From assembly GCA_023248505.1 (NCBI GenBank), contig JAHFEM010000002.1, positions 1 through 18,096 of the forward strand: a stretch of DNA of 18,096 nucleotides, given 5' to 3'. This document shows positions 1-7,608 of this stretch, in pieces. This DNA is from Nitrospirota bacterium (GTDB taxonomy: Bacteria > Nitrospirota > Nitrospiria > SBBL01 > Manganitrophaceae). Both the position numbers and the translations under genes were made by a program. Each line of letters begins with the position of its first letter. Within the stretch, counting starts at the first letter, position 1. The notes under the pieces are model-generated. The model was not told the DNA's origin. It did not search any database and was given only the letters and a program-made list of their open reading frames with translations.

Positions 1-8
1 ACGAAGGG

Positions 9-1388
9 TTGGCCCTGATCGCCGATCCGATTCACAACTATATCAGCTTCACGGTTCCGTTCGGCAAGCGGGACGAGGCGACTGAGAAAGACCTCATCGA
101 CTCGCGCTGGATGCAGCGGTTGCGGTATATCAATCAACTCCAGTCGGCGCGCTGGGTCTATCCCTCGGCGGAGCATTCCCGCTTTGTTCACTCCCTCGGC
201 GCGATGCATGTGGCGGGGAGATTTGCCCGGCATCTCTACCCCTCCCTGAAAGAGGTGGCTCCGGGTTGTCCTTCTTATCCCTTTATCGAGGCGCTTCTGC
301 GGGTCTCGGTCCTCGTTCATGATATCGGCCATGGCCCTTTCTGCCATTTCTTCGATGATAACTTTCTCGACGCGTTCAACCTGACGCACGAAAAACTCGG
401 CCAGGCGATCATCCGGCAAGAGCTGGCGCCGATCATCCGACGGATCCGAAGAAGTCCAAACGGGGAATTCGCCCCCGGAGAGGCGCTCGATCCGGAGCAT
501 GTCGCCTTTCTCATCCATAAGGATAAGAATTTTAAAACGCCCGAAGCGTATCCCCGCTGGCTGGTGATGCTCAAACCGCTTTTTTCAGGGATCTTTACCG
601 CTGATAATCTCGATTACGTCTTGCGCGATTCGTATATGTGCGGTGTTGCGATCGGGCCGGTCGACCTCGACCGCCTGATGCATTACACGTTTTTTACCGA
701 ACAGGGGCTGACCCTTCATAAAGCGGGGCTTCCGGCCCTGACGATGTTTCTAAACGCCCGTTCCTATCTCTATTTCAATGTCTATTACCACCGAACAACC
801 CGCTCGCTCGACATGCACTTGCGCGATATTTTCAGGGAAACCCTCAAAGCTATCTTTCCTTTTAATCCCCTCGATCGTCTGGATGCCTATGTCGATCTGA
901 CCGATTGGTCTCTCCTTCTGGAGGTGAAATCGTGGAAGGGCTCAAAATCAAAGGCCAAACGAGGCCTCTATGAGGAGTGGGAGAAGATCCTTCTGCGCGA
1001 TGTAAAGTGGAAGATGGCGTACGATACGACCTTTTCGGTCGAGACAGCCGAGAAAGAAAGGTGGATCTTAAACCCCGCCGATCTGGAAGAGGAGATGCGG
1101 AAGCGGCTTCCCCCGGAGTTGGCCGATCTCCCCTTTCGGGTCGATATGGCGAGCCAGGATCCCCGGCCGATGAACCCGCTGATGATGGGGGAGAGGCAGG
1201 TGTATGTTTTTAATCCGTCGACGCGGGTCGTCTCGAAAGAGGCGCTCACCGAGTATGTCGACTCGATCCCGGCCAAACTGATCCAGTGCCGCATCTTTGC
1301 CTCCAACCATGACTACGATGCCTTGTTATCGCAGATCGCAGAAGAAACCCTCGCCGGTTTTCCCCCCAGCATCAACACGGCTGTCTAG
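9..1388 (+). CDS. HD-domain dNTPase-like phosphohydrolase (5' end uncertain)
   Basis: This is an HD-superfamily metal-dependent phosphohydrolase of the SAMHD1/dGTPase-like branch. Family members hydrolyse nucleotides, often dNTPs, in the cytoplasm. The metal ligands are visible: His61 in RFVHSLG, His104-Asp105 in LVHDIGHGPFCH, and Asp199 or Asp202 in ADNLDYVLRDS. The start resembles the usual DPIHGYI opening (here DPIHNYI at residues 6-12), and the DRMDYLLRDS-like helix is preserved. The C-terminal half (about 230-459) is typical in position but not diagnostic. The only in-frame start inside the window is TTG at 9. It has no well-spaced ribosome site, and the frame is open to the window edge, so the true start may lie upstream. 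The exact substrate cannot be read from sequence. No operon partner is visible; a 172-bp gap with a promoter follows. Confidence 0.82.
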   Translation: MALIADPIHNYISFTVPFGKRDEATEKDLIDSRWMQRLRYINQLQSARWVYPSAEHSRFVHSLGAMHVAGRFARHLYPSLKEVAPGCPSYPFIEALLRVSVLVHDIGHGPFCHFFDDNFLDAFNLTHEKLGQAIIRQELAPIIRRIRRSPNGEFAPGEALDPEHVAFLIHKDKNFKTPEAYPRWLVMLKPLFSGIFTADNLDYVLRDSYMCGVAIGPVDLDRLMHYTFFTEQGLTLHKAGLPALTMFLNARSYLYFNVYYHRTTRSLDMHLRDIFRETLKAIFPFNPLDRLDAYVDLTDWSLLLEVKSWKGSKSKAKRGLYEEWEKILLRDVKWKMAYDTTFSVETAEKERWILNPADLEEEMRKRLPPELADLPFRVDMASQDPRPMNPLMMGERQVYVFNPSTRVVSKEALTEYVDSIPAKLIQCRIFASNHDYDALLSQIAEETLAGFPPSINTAV

Positions 1389-1445
1389 CGACCAGTTGCC
1401 CTTCCTCTGCCCCGCCGAAAAGACGCGCAGATTGTCCCCGGAGCG

Positions 1446-1474
1446 TTGACAAAAGAGGGTACATCCTCTATTCT
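1446..1474 (+). promoter_or_regulatory. sigma-70-type promoter for the transglycosylase/TPR pair
   Basis: TTGACA at 1446-1451 and TATTCT at 1469-1474 are separated by an optimal 17 bp. Transcription would begin near 1481, leaving about an 80-nt leader before the TTG start at 1561. Both hexamers are read directly from the sequence; activity is inferred. The rest of the 1389-1560 gap shows no clear terminator for the preceding gene. Confidence 0.6.
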
Positions 1475-1560
1475 GGTTTTAAATTTCCACATTTGTATGC
1501 GTTTCCCCTCGCCCAGAAACAGAGATCCGGGAGCGCCTTCCTTTAATAGGGGAGGGTTAT

Positions 1561-2649
1561 TTGGAAAGTCGAAGGATTTTTTTAAAATCGCTCTTCCCGC
1601 GGATGATCGGATGGGGGGCCCTTCTCTCGTTGGATCTCTCTTGGGTTTATCCTCTTCTGGCCCACGCCGACCCTTCTTCTCCGTTGCCCTCTCTGTCTCA
1701 GGCTCCAGCTTCTTCCCTTAATCTGGATGACCCGCGATATGTCTCCTTGATTAAGGATCTCACCCAGCGGCATCAATTTGGCGCCGCCGACCTAAAAGCT
1801 CTCTTCGGCAAAGTGGTTCTGCAAGCGGAGATTATCGAAAAGTTCGAGCGCCCGCCGGAACTCCTCCCTTATTATGAATACCGCAGGCGATTCATTAAAG
1901 ATGACTTGGTCCTCCGAGGACAGGCGTACGTCCAAGAGAATCTAAAGCTGCTTCAAGGGATCGAGGAAGAGTTCGGTGTTCCGAAAGAGGTCATCTGCAG
2001 CATTCTCGGCATTGAAACGAAGTTTGGTCATCCTCGGGTTGAAAAGTACCGCGCTTTTGATATCTTGAATACCGCCTACGCTCTCTATCCCCGGCGCGAG
2101 CGTTTCTATCGGGAGGAGTTGATCGCCTACCTTCTTCTCTGCAGGGAGGAGGGGATTGATCCGTTCTCCGTGAACAGCTCGTACGCCGGGGCCTTCGGCG
2201 TCCCTCAATTCATGCCGACCAGCTTTCGAAAGTATGCGGTCGATTACGACAAGGATGGAAAGCGAAATCTCTGGACTTCAAATGGGGATATCTTCGCCAG
2301 CGTGGCCAATTATTTAAAATCTTTCGGTTGGAAGCGAAACGGATTGACCTATCTTCCGGCCCGGCTTTCAGACGACTCTCCCCAGCGGTTGAAGTCGGTG
2401 GAGGTCGGGATTCGCAAGACGATCCCGCTCAGCAGGGCCGCGGAGATGGGGATCCAGATCCCGCTTCCGGCTTCGATCCAAAAGGACGAGTCGGTTTCGT
2501 TCGCCCTCTATCAGCCGCAAGAGGGAACCGAGGCGCTCTTGGCCCTTTTTGAAAATTTTAGATCGATCACCTCTTACAACTATTCTTTGAATTACGGGCT
2601 GGTGGTCGCCGATTTCTCGGAGATGCTTTTGAAGAGAGAGAGTTCATGA
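1561..2649 (+). CDS. mltB: MltB-type lytic murein transglycosylase
   Basis: This periplasmic lytic transglycosylase cleaves the MurNAc-GlcNAc bond of peptidoglycan and leaves 1,6-anhydro ends. The N-terminus has basic residues (ESRR, LKSLFPR) and a hydrophobic stretch ending at a PLLAHA-type cleavage region, so export is likely. The catalytic Glu is E152 in the GIETKFG motif. The SLT_2 core continues with AFGVPQFMPTSF and ASVANYLKSFGW, both hallmarks of the MltB family. Residues 228-238 (D228, D230, D232, then GKRNLW) form an EF-hand-like Ca loop at the place where E. coli Slt35 has one. The TTG start is supported by a purine-rich GGGGAGGG site about 5 bases upstream, and its position gives a full signal sequence. 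The stop overlaps the ATG of the next gene (ATGA), so the two are translationally coupled. The length of 362 aa is normal for the family. There is no lipobox Cys, so this is a soluble form rather than a lipoprotein. Confidence 0.9.
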   Translation: MESRRIFLKSLFPRMIGWGALLSLDLSWVYPLLAHADPSSPLPSLSQAPASSLNLDDPRYVSLIKDLTQRHQFGAADLKALFGKVVLQAEIIEKFERPPELLPYYEYRRRFIKDDLVLRGQAYVQENLKLLQGIEEEFGVPKEVICSILGIETKFGHPRVEKYRAFDILNTAYALYPRRERFYREELIAYLLLCREEGIDPFSVNSSYAGAFGVPQFMPTSFRKYAVDYDKDGKRNLWTSNGDIFASVANYLKSFGWKRNGLTYLPARLSDDSPQRLKSVEVGIRKTIPLSRAAEMGIQIPLPASIQKDESVSFALYQPQEGTEALLALFENFRSITSYNYSLNYGLVVADFSEMLLKRESS

Positions 2650-3398
2650 AGAAGATGATTTTTCTTGCGCTTCTTCTCCTCTTTTGCTCGCGGGGATCGG
2701 CTTTGGCGGAGGCTGTCCCCGAACCCGATGTCCCCGCTCTCCTCGCCGAGGGCGATCGGATGTATGAGACCCGGGATGAACTGGGCCATGCTGATAAGGC
2801 GATTGAGCTTTACAAAAAGGTTTTAGAGGTTGATCCAAAAAATGAAACGGCCCTTTGGAAGCTATCCCGGTCGTTCAAATGGCGCGGGGATAGCGCCTCT
2901 TCCTCTGAAGAGAAACTCGCCCATTATAAGGAAGGGGAACGCTGGGCGAGGCGTGCGATCGAAGCGGACCCTCAGGGCATTGGGGGCCATCTGATGCTGG
3001 GTATCGCCTATGGGCGGATCGGGGAGACGCAGGGGGTGATGAAGTCACTTTCACTGATCTCTCCGATTAAACAAGAAATGAATGCGGTGCTGGCGAAAGA
3101 TCCTTCCAACGATGTGGCGCATCATGTCCTGGGGGTTTTGTATCGGAAGGTCCCCGGGTTGATGGGGGGGTCCATTAGGAAGTCCATCGAGGAGCTGCGG
3201 GAGGCGGTCCGATCGAACCCCGACAGCACGGTCCACTATTTGGAGATGGCCAAGAGTTATCTGGAAAAGGGGAAGGACGATGATGCGAGGGCATCATTGG
3301 AAAAACTCCTGGCAATTGACCATCCTTCGGATCGTGTCCAATCGAAAAAAGATCGGGCCGAGGCGCAAAAGCTCCTCGCTGATCTTCAATCTCCCTAG
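2646..3398 (+). CDS. Secreted tetratricopeptide-repeat protein
   Basis: This 250-residue protein has a clear Sec signal: MKKM, then a Leu-rich core at residues 5-12, then an SALA/EA cleavage site near residue 21. The Cys in LLLFCSRG does not fit a lipobox. The mature part is built of TPR-like helix pairs: ADKAIELYKKVLEVDPKNETALWKLS (about 45-75), EGERWARRAIEADPQGIGGHLMLGIAYG (about 97-125), and SIEELREAVRSNPDSTVHYLEMAKSYLEKG (about 178-212). The segment RKVPGLMGGS followed by a TPR resembles TatT/RMD1-like TPR families. The enzyme or partner it serves is unknown. Its start overlaps the stop of the transglycosylase, so a role as a periplasmic scaffold for cell-wall turnover is a reasonable inference, not something shown by the sequence. 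Confidence 0.8.
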   Translation: MKKMIFLALLLLFCSRGSALAEAVPEPDVPALLAEGDRMYETRDELGHADKAIELYKKVLEVDPKNETALWKLSRSFKWRGDSASSSEEKLAHYKEGERWARRAIEADPQGIGGHLMLGIAYGRIGETQGVMKSLSLISPIKQEMNAVLAKDPSNDVAHHVLGVLYRKVPGLMGGSIRKSIEELREAVRSNPDSTVHYLEMAKSYLEKGKDDDARASLEKLLAIDHPSDRVQSKKDRAEAQKLLADLQSP

Positions 3399-3404
3399 TT
3401 CTGC

Positions 3405-3433
3405 TTGCATCACCTTGCCTTTTCGGGTAGAAT
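3405..3433 (+). promoter_or_regulatory. sigma-70-type promoter upstream of mdh
   Basis: TTGCAT at 3405-3410, a 17-bp spacer, and TAGAAT at 3428-3433 form a good housekeeping promoter starting just after the TPR stop codon. The predicted start near 3440 gives a leader of about 35 nt to the mdh ATG at 3475. This places mdh in its own transcription unit. Confidence 0.6.
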
Positions 3434-3474
3434 GATCCCATTTCAGTCTCGCGCGCTGATTGGATTGGATGACC

Positions 3475-4410
3475 ATGAAAAAGAACAAAATTACTGTCAT
3501 TGGTGCAGGACAGGTGGGTGGAACCACGGCGCAAAGGCTCGCCGAAAAAGAGTTTGCCGATATTGTCTTGGTCGATGTCTCCCCGGACCTGCCGCAGGGT
3601 AAAGTCCTTGATCTCTTAGAATCGGGCCCCATTTACGGCTATGATACCCGGCTGATCGGAACCGAAAACTATGAAGAGACGGCGAATTCGGATATTGTGA
3701 TCATCACCTCCGGGGTTCCCCGAAAGCCGGGGATGAGCCGCGATGATCTCTTACGGGTCAATGCGGGGATTGTCAAGAGCGTCACGGAGCAGGTGGTCCA
3801 GAGGTCTCCTGAGGCGATTCTCGTAGTGGTTTCCAATCCGCTCGATGCCATGAGTTATGTGGCCCATCGCGTCAGCCGATTTCCTCGGGAACGGGTGATC
3901 GGGATGGCGGGGGCCCTCGATTCGGCTCGGTTCCGTGCCTTTATTGCGATGGAGTTGGAGGTTTCAGTAGAAAACGTGCACGCGTTTGTGTTGGGCGGCC
4001 ATGGCGATAGCATGGTTCCGCTTCCCCGATACACGACGGTGGCGGGGATCCCGTTGACCGAGCTATTGTCCAAAGAGCGGTTGGATGCGCTGATCCAGAG
4101 AACGCGCGATGGCGGTGCCGAGATCGTTCGATTGTTCAAGACGGGGTCGGCCTTTTACGCCCCGTCGGCGGCCATTGTCGAGATGGTCGAAGCGATTGTC
4201 AAAGATAAGAAAAAGATCCTTCCTTGCGCTGTCCTCTGCCAGGGGGAATACAAGATCGACAATCTCTTTGTCGGTGTTCCCGTGAAATTGGGGCAGGGGG
4301 GGATCGAGGAGATCATCCAGATCAAGTTGACCCCCGAAGAAGAAGCGAACTTTAGGCAATCGGCCGTAGCCGTAAGGGAGCTTTGCGAAGCAGTCGATAA
4401 GATGATCTAA
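3475..4410 (+). CDS. mdh: Malate dehydrogenase (LDH-like fold)
   Basis: This TCA-cycle enzyme interconverts malate and oxaloacetate with NAD(H) in the cytoplasm. The Rossmann motif GAGQVGG is at residues 10-16. [12 protein letters not shown] carries the two substrate Arg residues, and the Arg in PRKPGM is typical of MDH where LDH has Gln. The [10 protein letters not shown] segment follows, and the catalytic His176 sits in GGHGDSM. The length of 311 aa is normal for the LDH-like MDH group. I chose ATG 3475 ([12 protein letters not shown]) over the in-frame TTG 3460 and ATG 3469 because it gives the standard short N-terminus; no start here has a strong ribosome site. The gene is followed after 86 bp by a regulator with its own NAD-type Rossmann domain, a suggestive pairing. 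Confidence 0.93.
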   Translation: MKKNKITVIGAGQVGGTTAQRLAEKEFADIVLVDVSPDLPQGKVLDLLESGPIYGYDTRLIGTENYEETANSDIVIITSGVPRKPGMSRDDLLRVNAGIVKSVTEQVVQRSPEAILVVVSNPLDAMSYVAHRVSRFPRERVIGMAGALDSARFRAFIAMELEVSVENVHAFVLGGHGDSMVPLPRYTTVAGIPLTELLSKERLDALIQRTRDGGAEIVRLFKTGSAFYAPSAAIVEMVEAIVKDKKKILPCAVLCQGEYKIDNLFVGVPVKLGQGGIEEIIQIKLTPEEEANFRQSAVAVRELCEAVDKMI

Positions 4411-4496
4411 CTGCTCCCGTCATCCGGATTCTCTCCGCTTCTGAGCACATCCCATTCTAATTGCGCCGAAAACTCTCTGATGAGGTTTTGTTTTCC

Positions 4497-5807
4497 ATGA
4501 CCAGGGTGGCCATTATCGGGGCGGGGAAAGGTGGAACCGCCCTGATCGAAATTTTACATAAAGATCCTCTTGTGAAGGTGATCGGTATTGCCGACCTCAA
4601 TCCGGATGCCCCTGGGCTCGACCTGGCGCGGCGTCTGAAAATTCCGGCGACGACCGATTATCGGAAGCTGATTCGAGAGGGGACCGATCTGGTGATCGAT
4701 GTGACCGGAAGCAAAGCCGTTCGAGAAGCTTTGGAAAAAAGTGCCGGCCAAGTGGAGGTGATCGGAGGGCTCTCCGCAAAATTCATGTGGCAGTTGATTG
4801 AGGAGAAAATCAAAAGCAAAGCGATGGCGGAGGTGCTCCGAGACCGGTACTCTTTTGAGAATATCATCGGCGATAGCGAAAAGATGCAGGAGATCTATCG
4901 GCTTATTCCGAAGATCGCAAAGACGAATTCGACCGTATTGATTGAGGGGGAGAGCGGCACGGGGAAAGAGCTGATCGCTCATTCAATTCATCAATTCAGC
5001 CCAAGGGAGGATAAGCCCTTTATCCGGGTGAACTGCGGTGCGCTGGCGGAAGGTCTCTTAGAGAGTGAGTTATTCGGCCATGTCAAAGGGGCCTTTACAG
5101 GGGCGATTACGCATAAGCTGGGGCGATTTGAATTGGCGGATGGTGGAACGATTTTTCTGGATGAAATTGGAGATATTAGTCTTTCGACCCAGGTGAAGCT
5201 TCTTCGCGTTATACAAGAGGGCGAATTTGAGAAGGTCGGTGATTCCCGTCGAATCAAAGTCGATGTCCGGATCATCGCCGCAACAAATAAAGATTTGAAA
5301 AGAGCTGTGGAAACGCGGGAATTCCGGCAGGATCTCTACTATCGGCTACGGGTCGTCCCCATTTTTCTACCCCCGCTTCGAGAACGCAAGGATGATGTTC
5401 CACCCCTCGTCTATCATTTTATCGATCGGTTTAATAAGGAGATGGGGAAGAAGGTAATTCACGTATCGCCGGGGGCGATGGAGATCCTCATGGAATATGA
5501 CTACCCCGGAAACATCCGCGAGCTTGAGAATATTATTGAGCACATCATGGTCTTATGTACGGAGGAAACCATTCAAGCGGAGCATCTTCTCAAAGATATC
5601 CAGCCATCCCGCAATGACATTCTCGGGAAGGTGATTGGGAGGGAAGATCCCCTCAGGGCGATGGAGCAGGAGTTGATCCTAAAGGTATTAAAGCAAACCG
5701 GATGGAATTATAAGAAAACTTCTGAAAAATTGAAATTAAGTCGGACGACCCTCTGGCGGAAAGTGAAGGAATATTCGATTGCCAAGCCAGCAGACGTTTC
5801 ATTATAG
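4497..5807 (+). CDS. Sigma-54 activator with N-terminal Rossmann (NAD-type) sensor domain
   Basis: This is an enhancer-binding protein that remodels sigma-54 RNA polymerase. Residues 1 to about 118 form a dinucleotide-binding Rossmann domain: VAIIGAGKGG (glycines 8, 10, 13), an acidic Asp33 at the end of strand 2 (IADLN), which favours NAD over NADP, and DLVIDVTGS further on. The AAA+ domain follows: Walker A GESGTGKE (151-158), the sigma-54 contact loop GAFTGA (198-203), Walker B TIFLDE (218-223) and the arginine-finger region PPLRERKDD. The C-terminus has a Fis-type helix-turn-helix (about 398-432: TGWNYKKTSEKLKLSRTTLWRKVKEY). All AAA+ essentials are intact. I chose ATG 4497 rather than the in-frame TTG 4461 because it begins directly at the first Rossmann strand; the ribosome site (GAGG, 4482) is weak. 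Activators of this class usually carry REC, GAF, PAS or V4R sensors, so the NAD-type sensor is unusual. The likely target is the sigma-54 promoter at 5976. Confidence 0.88.
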   Translation: MTRVAIIGAGKGGTALIEILHKDPLVKVIGIADLNPDAPGLDLARRLKIPATTDYRKLIREGTDLVIDVTGSKAVREALEKSAGQVEVIGGLSAKFMWQLIEEKIKSKAMAEVLRDRYSFENIIGDSEKMQEIYRLIPKIAKTNSTVLIEGESGTGKELIAHSIHQFSPREDKPFIRVNCGALAEGLLESELFGHVKGAFTGAITHKLGRFELADGGTIFLDEIGDISLSTQVKLLRVIQEGEFEKVGDSRRIKVDVRIIAATNKDLKRAVETREFRQDLYYRLRVVPIFLPPLRERKDDVPPLVYHFIDRFNKEMGKKVIHVSPGAMEILMEYDYPGNIRELENIIEHIMVLCTEETIQAEHLLKDIQPSRNDILGKVIGREDPLRAMEQELILKVLKQTGWNYKKTSEKLKLSRTTLWRKVKEYSIAKPADVSL

Positions 5808-5975
5808 AACATGTTAACTTATGAAACAAATAGCATGTAATATATTGAAAATATAAGTAAAATTTTAAAAAAATATCGGACATAATCGCTATTAATGTTT
5901 CTTTTTGTAACGCATCTCCCTTTGTCTATCGAAGCCTAAGCTATTGATTTATAGTGTAAAAAATATAAAATTCAC
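5808..5975 (+). promoter_or_regulatory. AT-rich upstream region, candidate enhancer sites
   Basis: The gap between the sigma-54 activator and its likely target promoter is markedly AT-rich compared with its neighbours. It contains the palindrome AACATGTT at 5808-5815 and a related CATGTAA at 5834-5840, about two helical turns apart. It also has an imperfect inverted repeat: GAAACAAATAGC at 5823-5834 against GCTATTAATGTTTC at 5888-5901. Poly-A/T tracts around 5850-5875 could give intrinsic bending. These are the places to expect activator binding, but no site can be assigned with certainty. No convincing terminator for the regulator gene was seen. Confidence 0.35.
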
Positions 5976-5992
5976 TTGGCATTCCTGTTGCA
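5976..5992 (+). promoter_or_regulatory. Sigma-54 (-24/-12) promoter
   Basis: TTGGCATTCCTGTTGCA contains the invariant -24 GG and -12 GC with exactly 10 bases between them. It matches the consensus TGGCAC-N5-TTGCA except for one base in the -24 box. The predicted start is close to 6003, leaving about a 35-nt leader to the zinc-ribbon gene with its AAGGAGG ribosome site (6025-6031). It lies immediately downstream of a sigma-54 activator gene. Confidence 0.8.
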
Positions 5993-6037
5993 CATTGGTA
6001 GAGAACAGTTCCAACGACTTACCAAAGGAGGCAACAC

Positions 6038-6238
6038 ATGGACTGCCCAAGATGCAAGGGGAGCATGATTACTGAAGTCTTCGAGGATATGAAGGATGAC
6101 ACTGGCCATATCTGTTTTTATGGCTACCGCTGCTTAATTTGCGGTGAAATTCTTGATCCGGTGATTATGGCCAATCGGGAAAATCGTCCTCATATGCAAG
6201 CAAGAAATCGGAAATTAATGGCTTCATCAAGGGCGTAA
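6038..6238 (+). CDS. Small zinc-ribbon protein (66 aa)
   Basis: This short cytoplasmic protein has two CxxC knuckles, CPRC at residues 3-6 and CLIC near 33-36, which would form one zinc ribbon. The pattern is MDCPRCKG, then about 25 residues with DDTGHICFYGYRC, then the second pair and GEILDP. A basic tail follows (RNRKLMASSRA). The ribosome site AAGGAGG, 6 bases before ATG, is the strongest in this region, so high translation is expected. It is the first gene after the sigma-54 promoter and is followed 47 bp later by nuoF, so it is probably co-transcribed with it. Its function is unknown; a regulatory or metal/redox-binding role is conceivable. It is too short and too specific in composition to be a zinc-ribbon fragment of a larger enzyme. 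Confidence 0.8.
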   Translation: MDCPRCKGSMITEVFEDMKDDTGHICFYGYRCLICGEILDPVIMANRENRPHMQARNRKLMASSRA

Positions 6239-6245
6239 CGCCCTT
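6229..6245 (+). other. Hairpin with the stop codon in its loop
   Basis: AAGGGCG (6229-6235) and CGCCCTT (6239-6245) form a perfect 7-bp stem, and the 3-base loop is the TAA stop of the zinc-ribbon gene. No T-run follows, so it is not a standard intrinsic terminator. It may act as an attenuator, a 3'-end stabiliser or a spacing device that sets the ratio of zinc-ribbon protein to NuoF. The structure is seen directly; the role is inferred. Confidence 0.5.
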
Positions 6246-6285
6246 TGAACCTCACCGTTCTATCACTCGGCGTAAGGAATCGCTT

Positions 6286-7584
6286 GTGCAAAGCCGACAT
6301 GTTTTGACCGATCGCGATCTTCTCCTGGAGCAGTTGTTGACGGTCCGGCCGATCGGTTATGAAGAATATGTCCGCCGCCGAGGTTACACCGCACTCCCGA
6401 CAGCGATTAATACCTTAGGGCCGTCCGGTGTGCTAGAAATGATTAAGCGCTCCGGGTTGCGAGGCCGGGGAGGAGCCGGTTTCCCCACTGGGAAAAAGTG
6501 GGAGATGGTCGTCCAACGGAAGGCCGATCGAAAGTACCTCTGCTGTAATGCCGCCGAGGATGAACCCGGAACATTCAAAGATCGCTATCTCCTCCGATCG
6601 AATCCCCATCAACTGATCGAAGGTGCCATCTTGGCCGCCTATGCGATCGGCGCAGCGGAAGTCTACCTCTACATCAATGGTCGGTATGAAGAAGAGATTG
6701 AATTCATGGAGCAGGCGCTCCAAGCGGCAAAGGAAAAGGGGCATTGGGGAACATGCATTGAGGGAAGCTCTTTTGCCGTTGAGCTAAAGGTTTGCAAAAG
6801 CCCCGGCACATACGTCGCGGGTGAGGAAACAGCACTGCTGGAAGTCGTCGAAGGTCGGCCCGCCAAACCTCGGCAGAAGCCGCCTTATTATCCCGCCGTT
6901 CGAGGACTTTTTAGCATGCCGACGGTGGTAAACAATGCGGAGACCCTTTCGAACGTCGCCCATATTATTAGAGAAGGGGTCGATTGGTTTCGAGCGAGGG
7001 GGACCGCGAGCTCTCCAGGGACGTTGGTTTTTACTCTCACAGGCGATGTGAACCGCCCCGGCTTGTATGAGCTTCCATTGGGAAGCTCCCTCCGGGATCT
7101 GATTGAGGTTTACGGCGGCGGGATCCGTGGCGGAAAGCAACTGAAGGCGGTTTTCCCGGGCGGGCCTTCGAATACCGTGATTGCCGCCGCCCAAATCGAT
7201 GTTGCGCTTGACTTTGACGCCCTGAAGGGGATTGGGTCGGGCCTGGGAACCGGCGCCGTGATTGTGATGTCAGAAGAGGCCTGCATGGTTCAATCTGCGA
7301 TCCAGTATGCCCGGTTTTTTGCAAAGGAGAGTTGCGGTCAGTGTCCCCCCTGCAAGTTGGGCACGGCCCATCTCTCTGAAATCCTAGAGAAGATCGAATC
7401 TGGGCGAGGAGATGAGAAAGATCTCCAACAAGTGGAACAAGTCTGCGGAATGATTAAGGGGAGAGGCTACTGCTATCTGTTGACAGGCGCCTCCATTGCG
7501 GTCGAGAGCATCTTCCGTCGCTTCAGAGAGGAGTACGTCGCCCACGTCAAGCAGGGGGCTTGCCCTCTGGTGGGGGCGGTTTAG
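6286..7584 (+). CDS. nuoF: NuoF-type NADH:FMN oxidoreductase subunit, orphan
   Basis: This is a homologue of the NADH-oxidising subunit of complex I and related enzymes, which binds NADH, FMN and one [4Fe-4S] cluster. The motif GLRGRGGAGFPTGKKW is at 57-72. The FMN/NADH motif at 86-100 reads CCNAAEDEPGTFKDR, where the family normally has N-A-D-E; residue 90 is Ala instead of Asp. GEET (179-182) and PTVVNNAETL are normal. The cluster ligands are Cys350, Cys353, Cys356 (ESCGQCPPC) and Cys396, with standard spacing. The length of 432 aa matches plain NuoF, with no extra ferredoxin domains of the HndC type. The GTG start has AAGGA 7 bases upstream. No nuoE, nuoG or other complex I gene is in the window. 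The gene shares a probable sigma-54 transcript with the zinc-ribbon gene. It could be a complex I subunit encoded apart or a subunit of another NADH-linked enzyme. Confidence 0.88.
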   Translation: MQSRHVLTDRDLLLEQLLTVRPIGYEEYVRRRGYTALPTAINTLGPSGVLEMIKRSGLRGRGGAGFPTGKKWEMVVQRKADRKYLCCNAAEDEPGTFKDRYLLRSNPHQLIEGAILAAYAIGAAEVYLYINGRYEEEIEFMEQALQAAKEKGHWGTCIEGSSFAVELKVCKSPGTYVAGEETALLEVVEGRPAKPRQKPPYYPAVRGLFSMPTVVNNAETLSNVAHIIREGVDWFRARGTASSPGTLVFTLTGDVNRPGLYELPLGSSLRDLIEVYGGGIRGGKQLKAVFPGGPSNTVIAAAQIDVALDFDALKGIGSGLGTGAVIVMSEEACMVQSAIQYARFFAKESCGQCPPCKLGTAHLSEILEKIESGRGDEKDLQQVEQVCGMIKGRGYCYLLTGASIAVESIFRRFREEYVAHVKQGACPLVGAV

Positions 7585-7608
7585 TTGCGTGCAATGTCCG
7601 TAAAAGTC

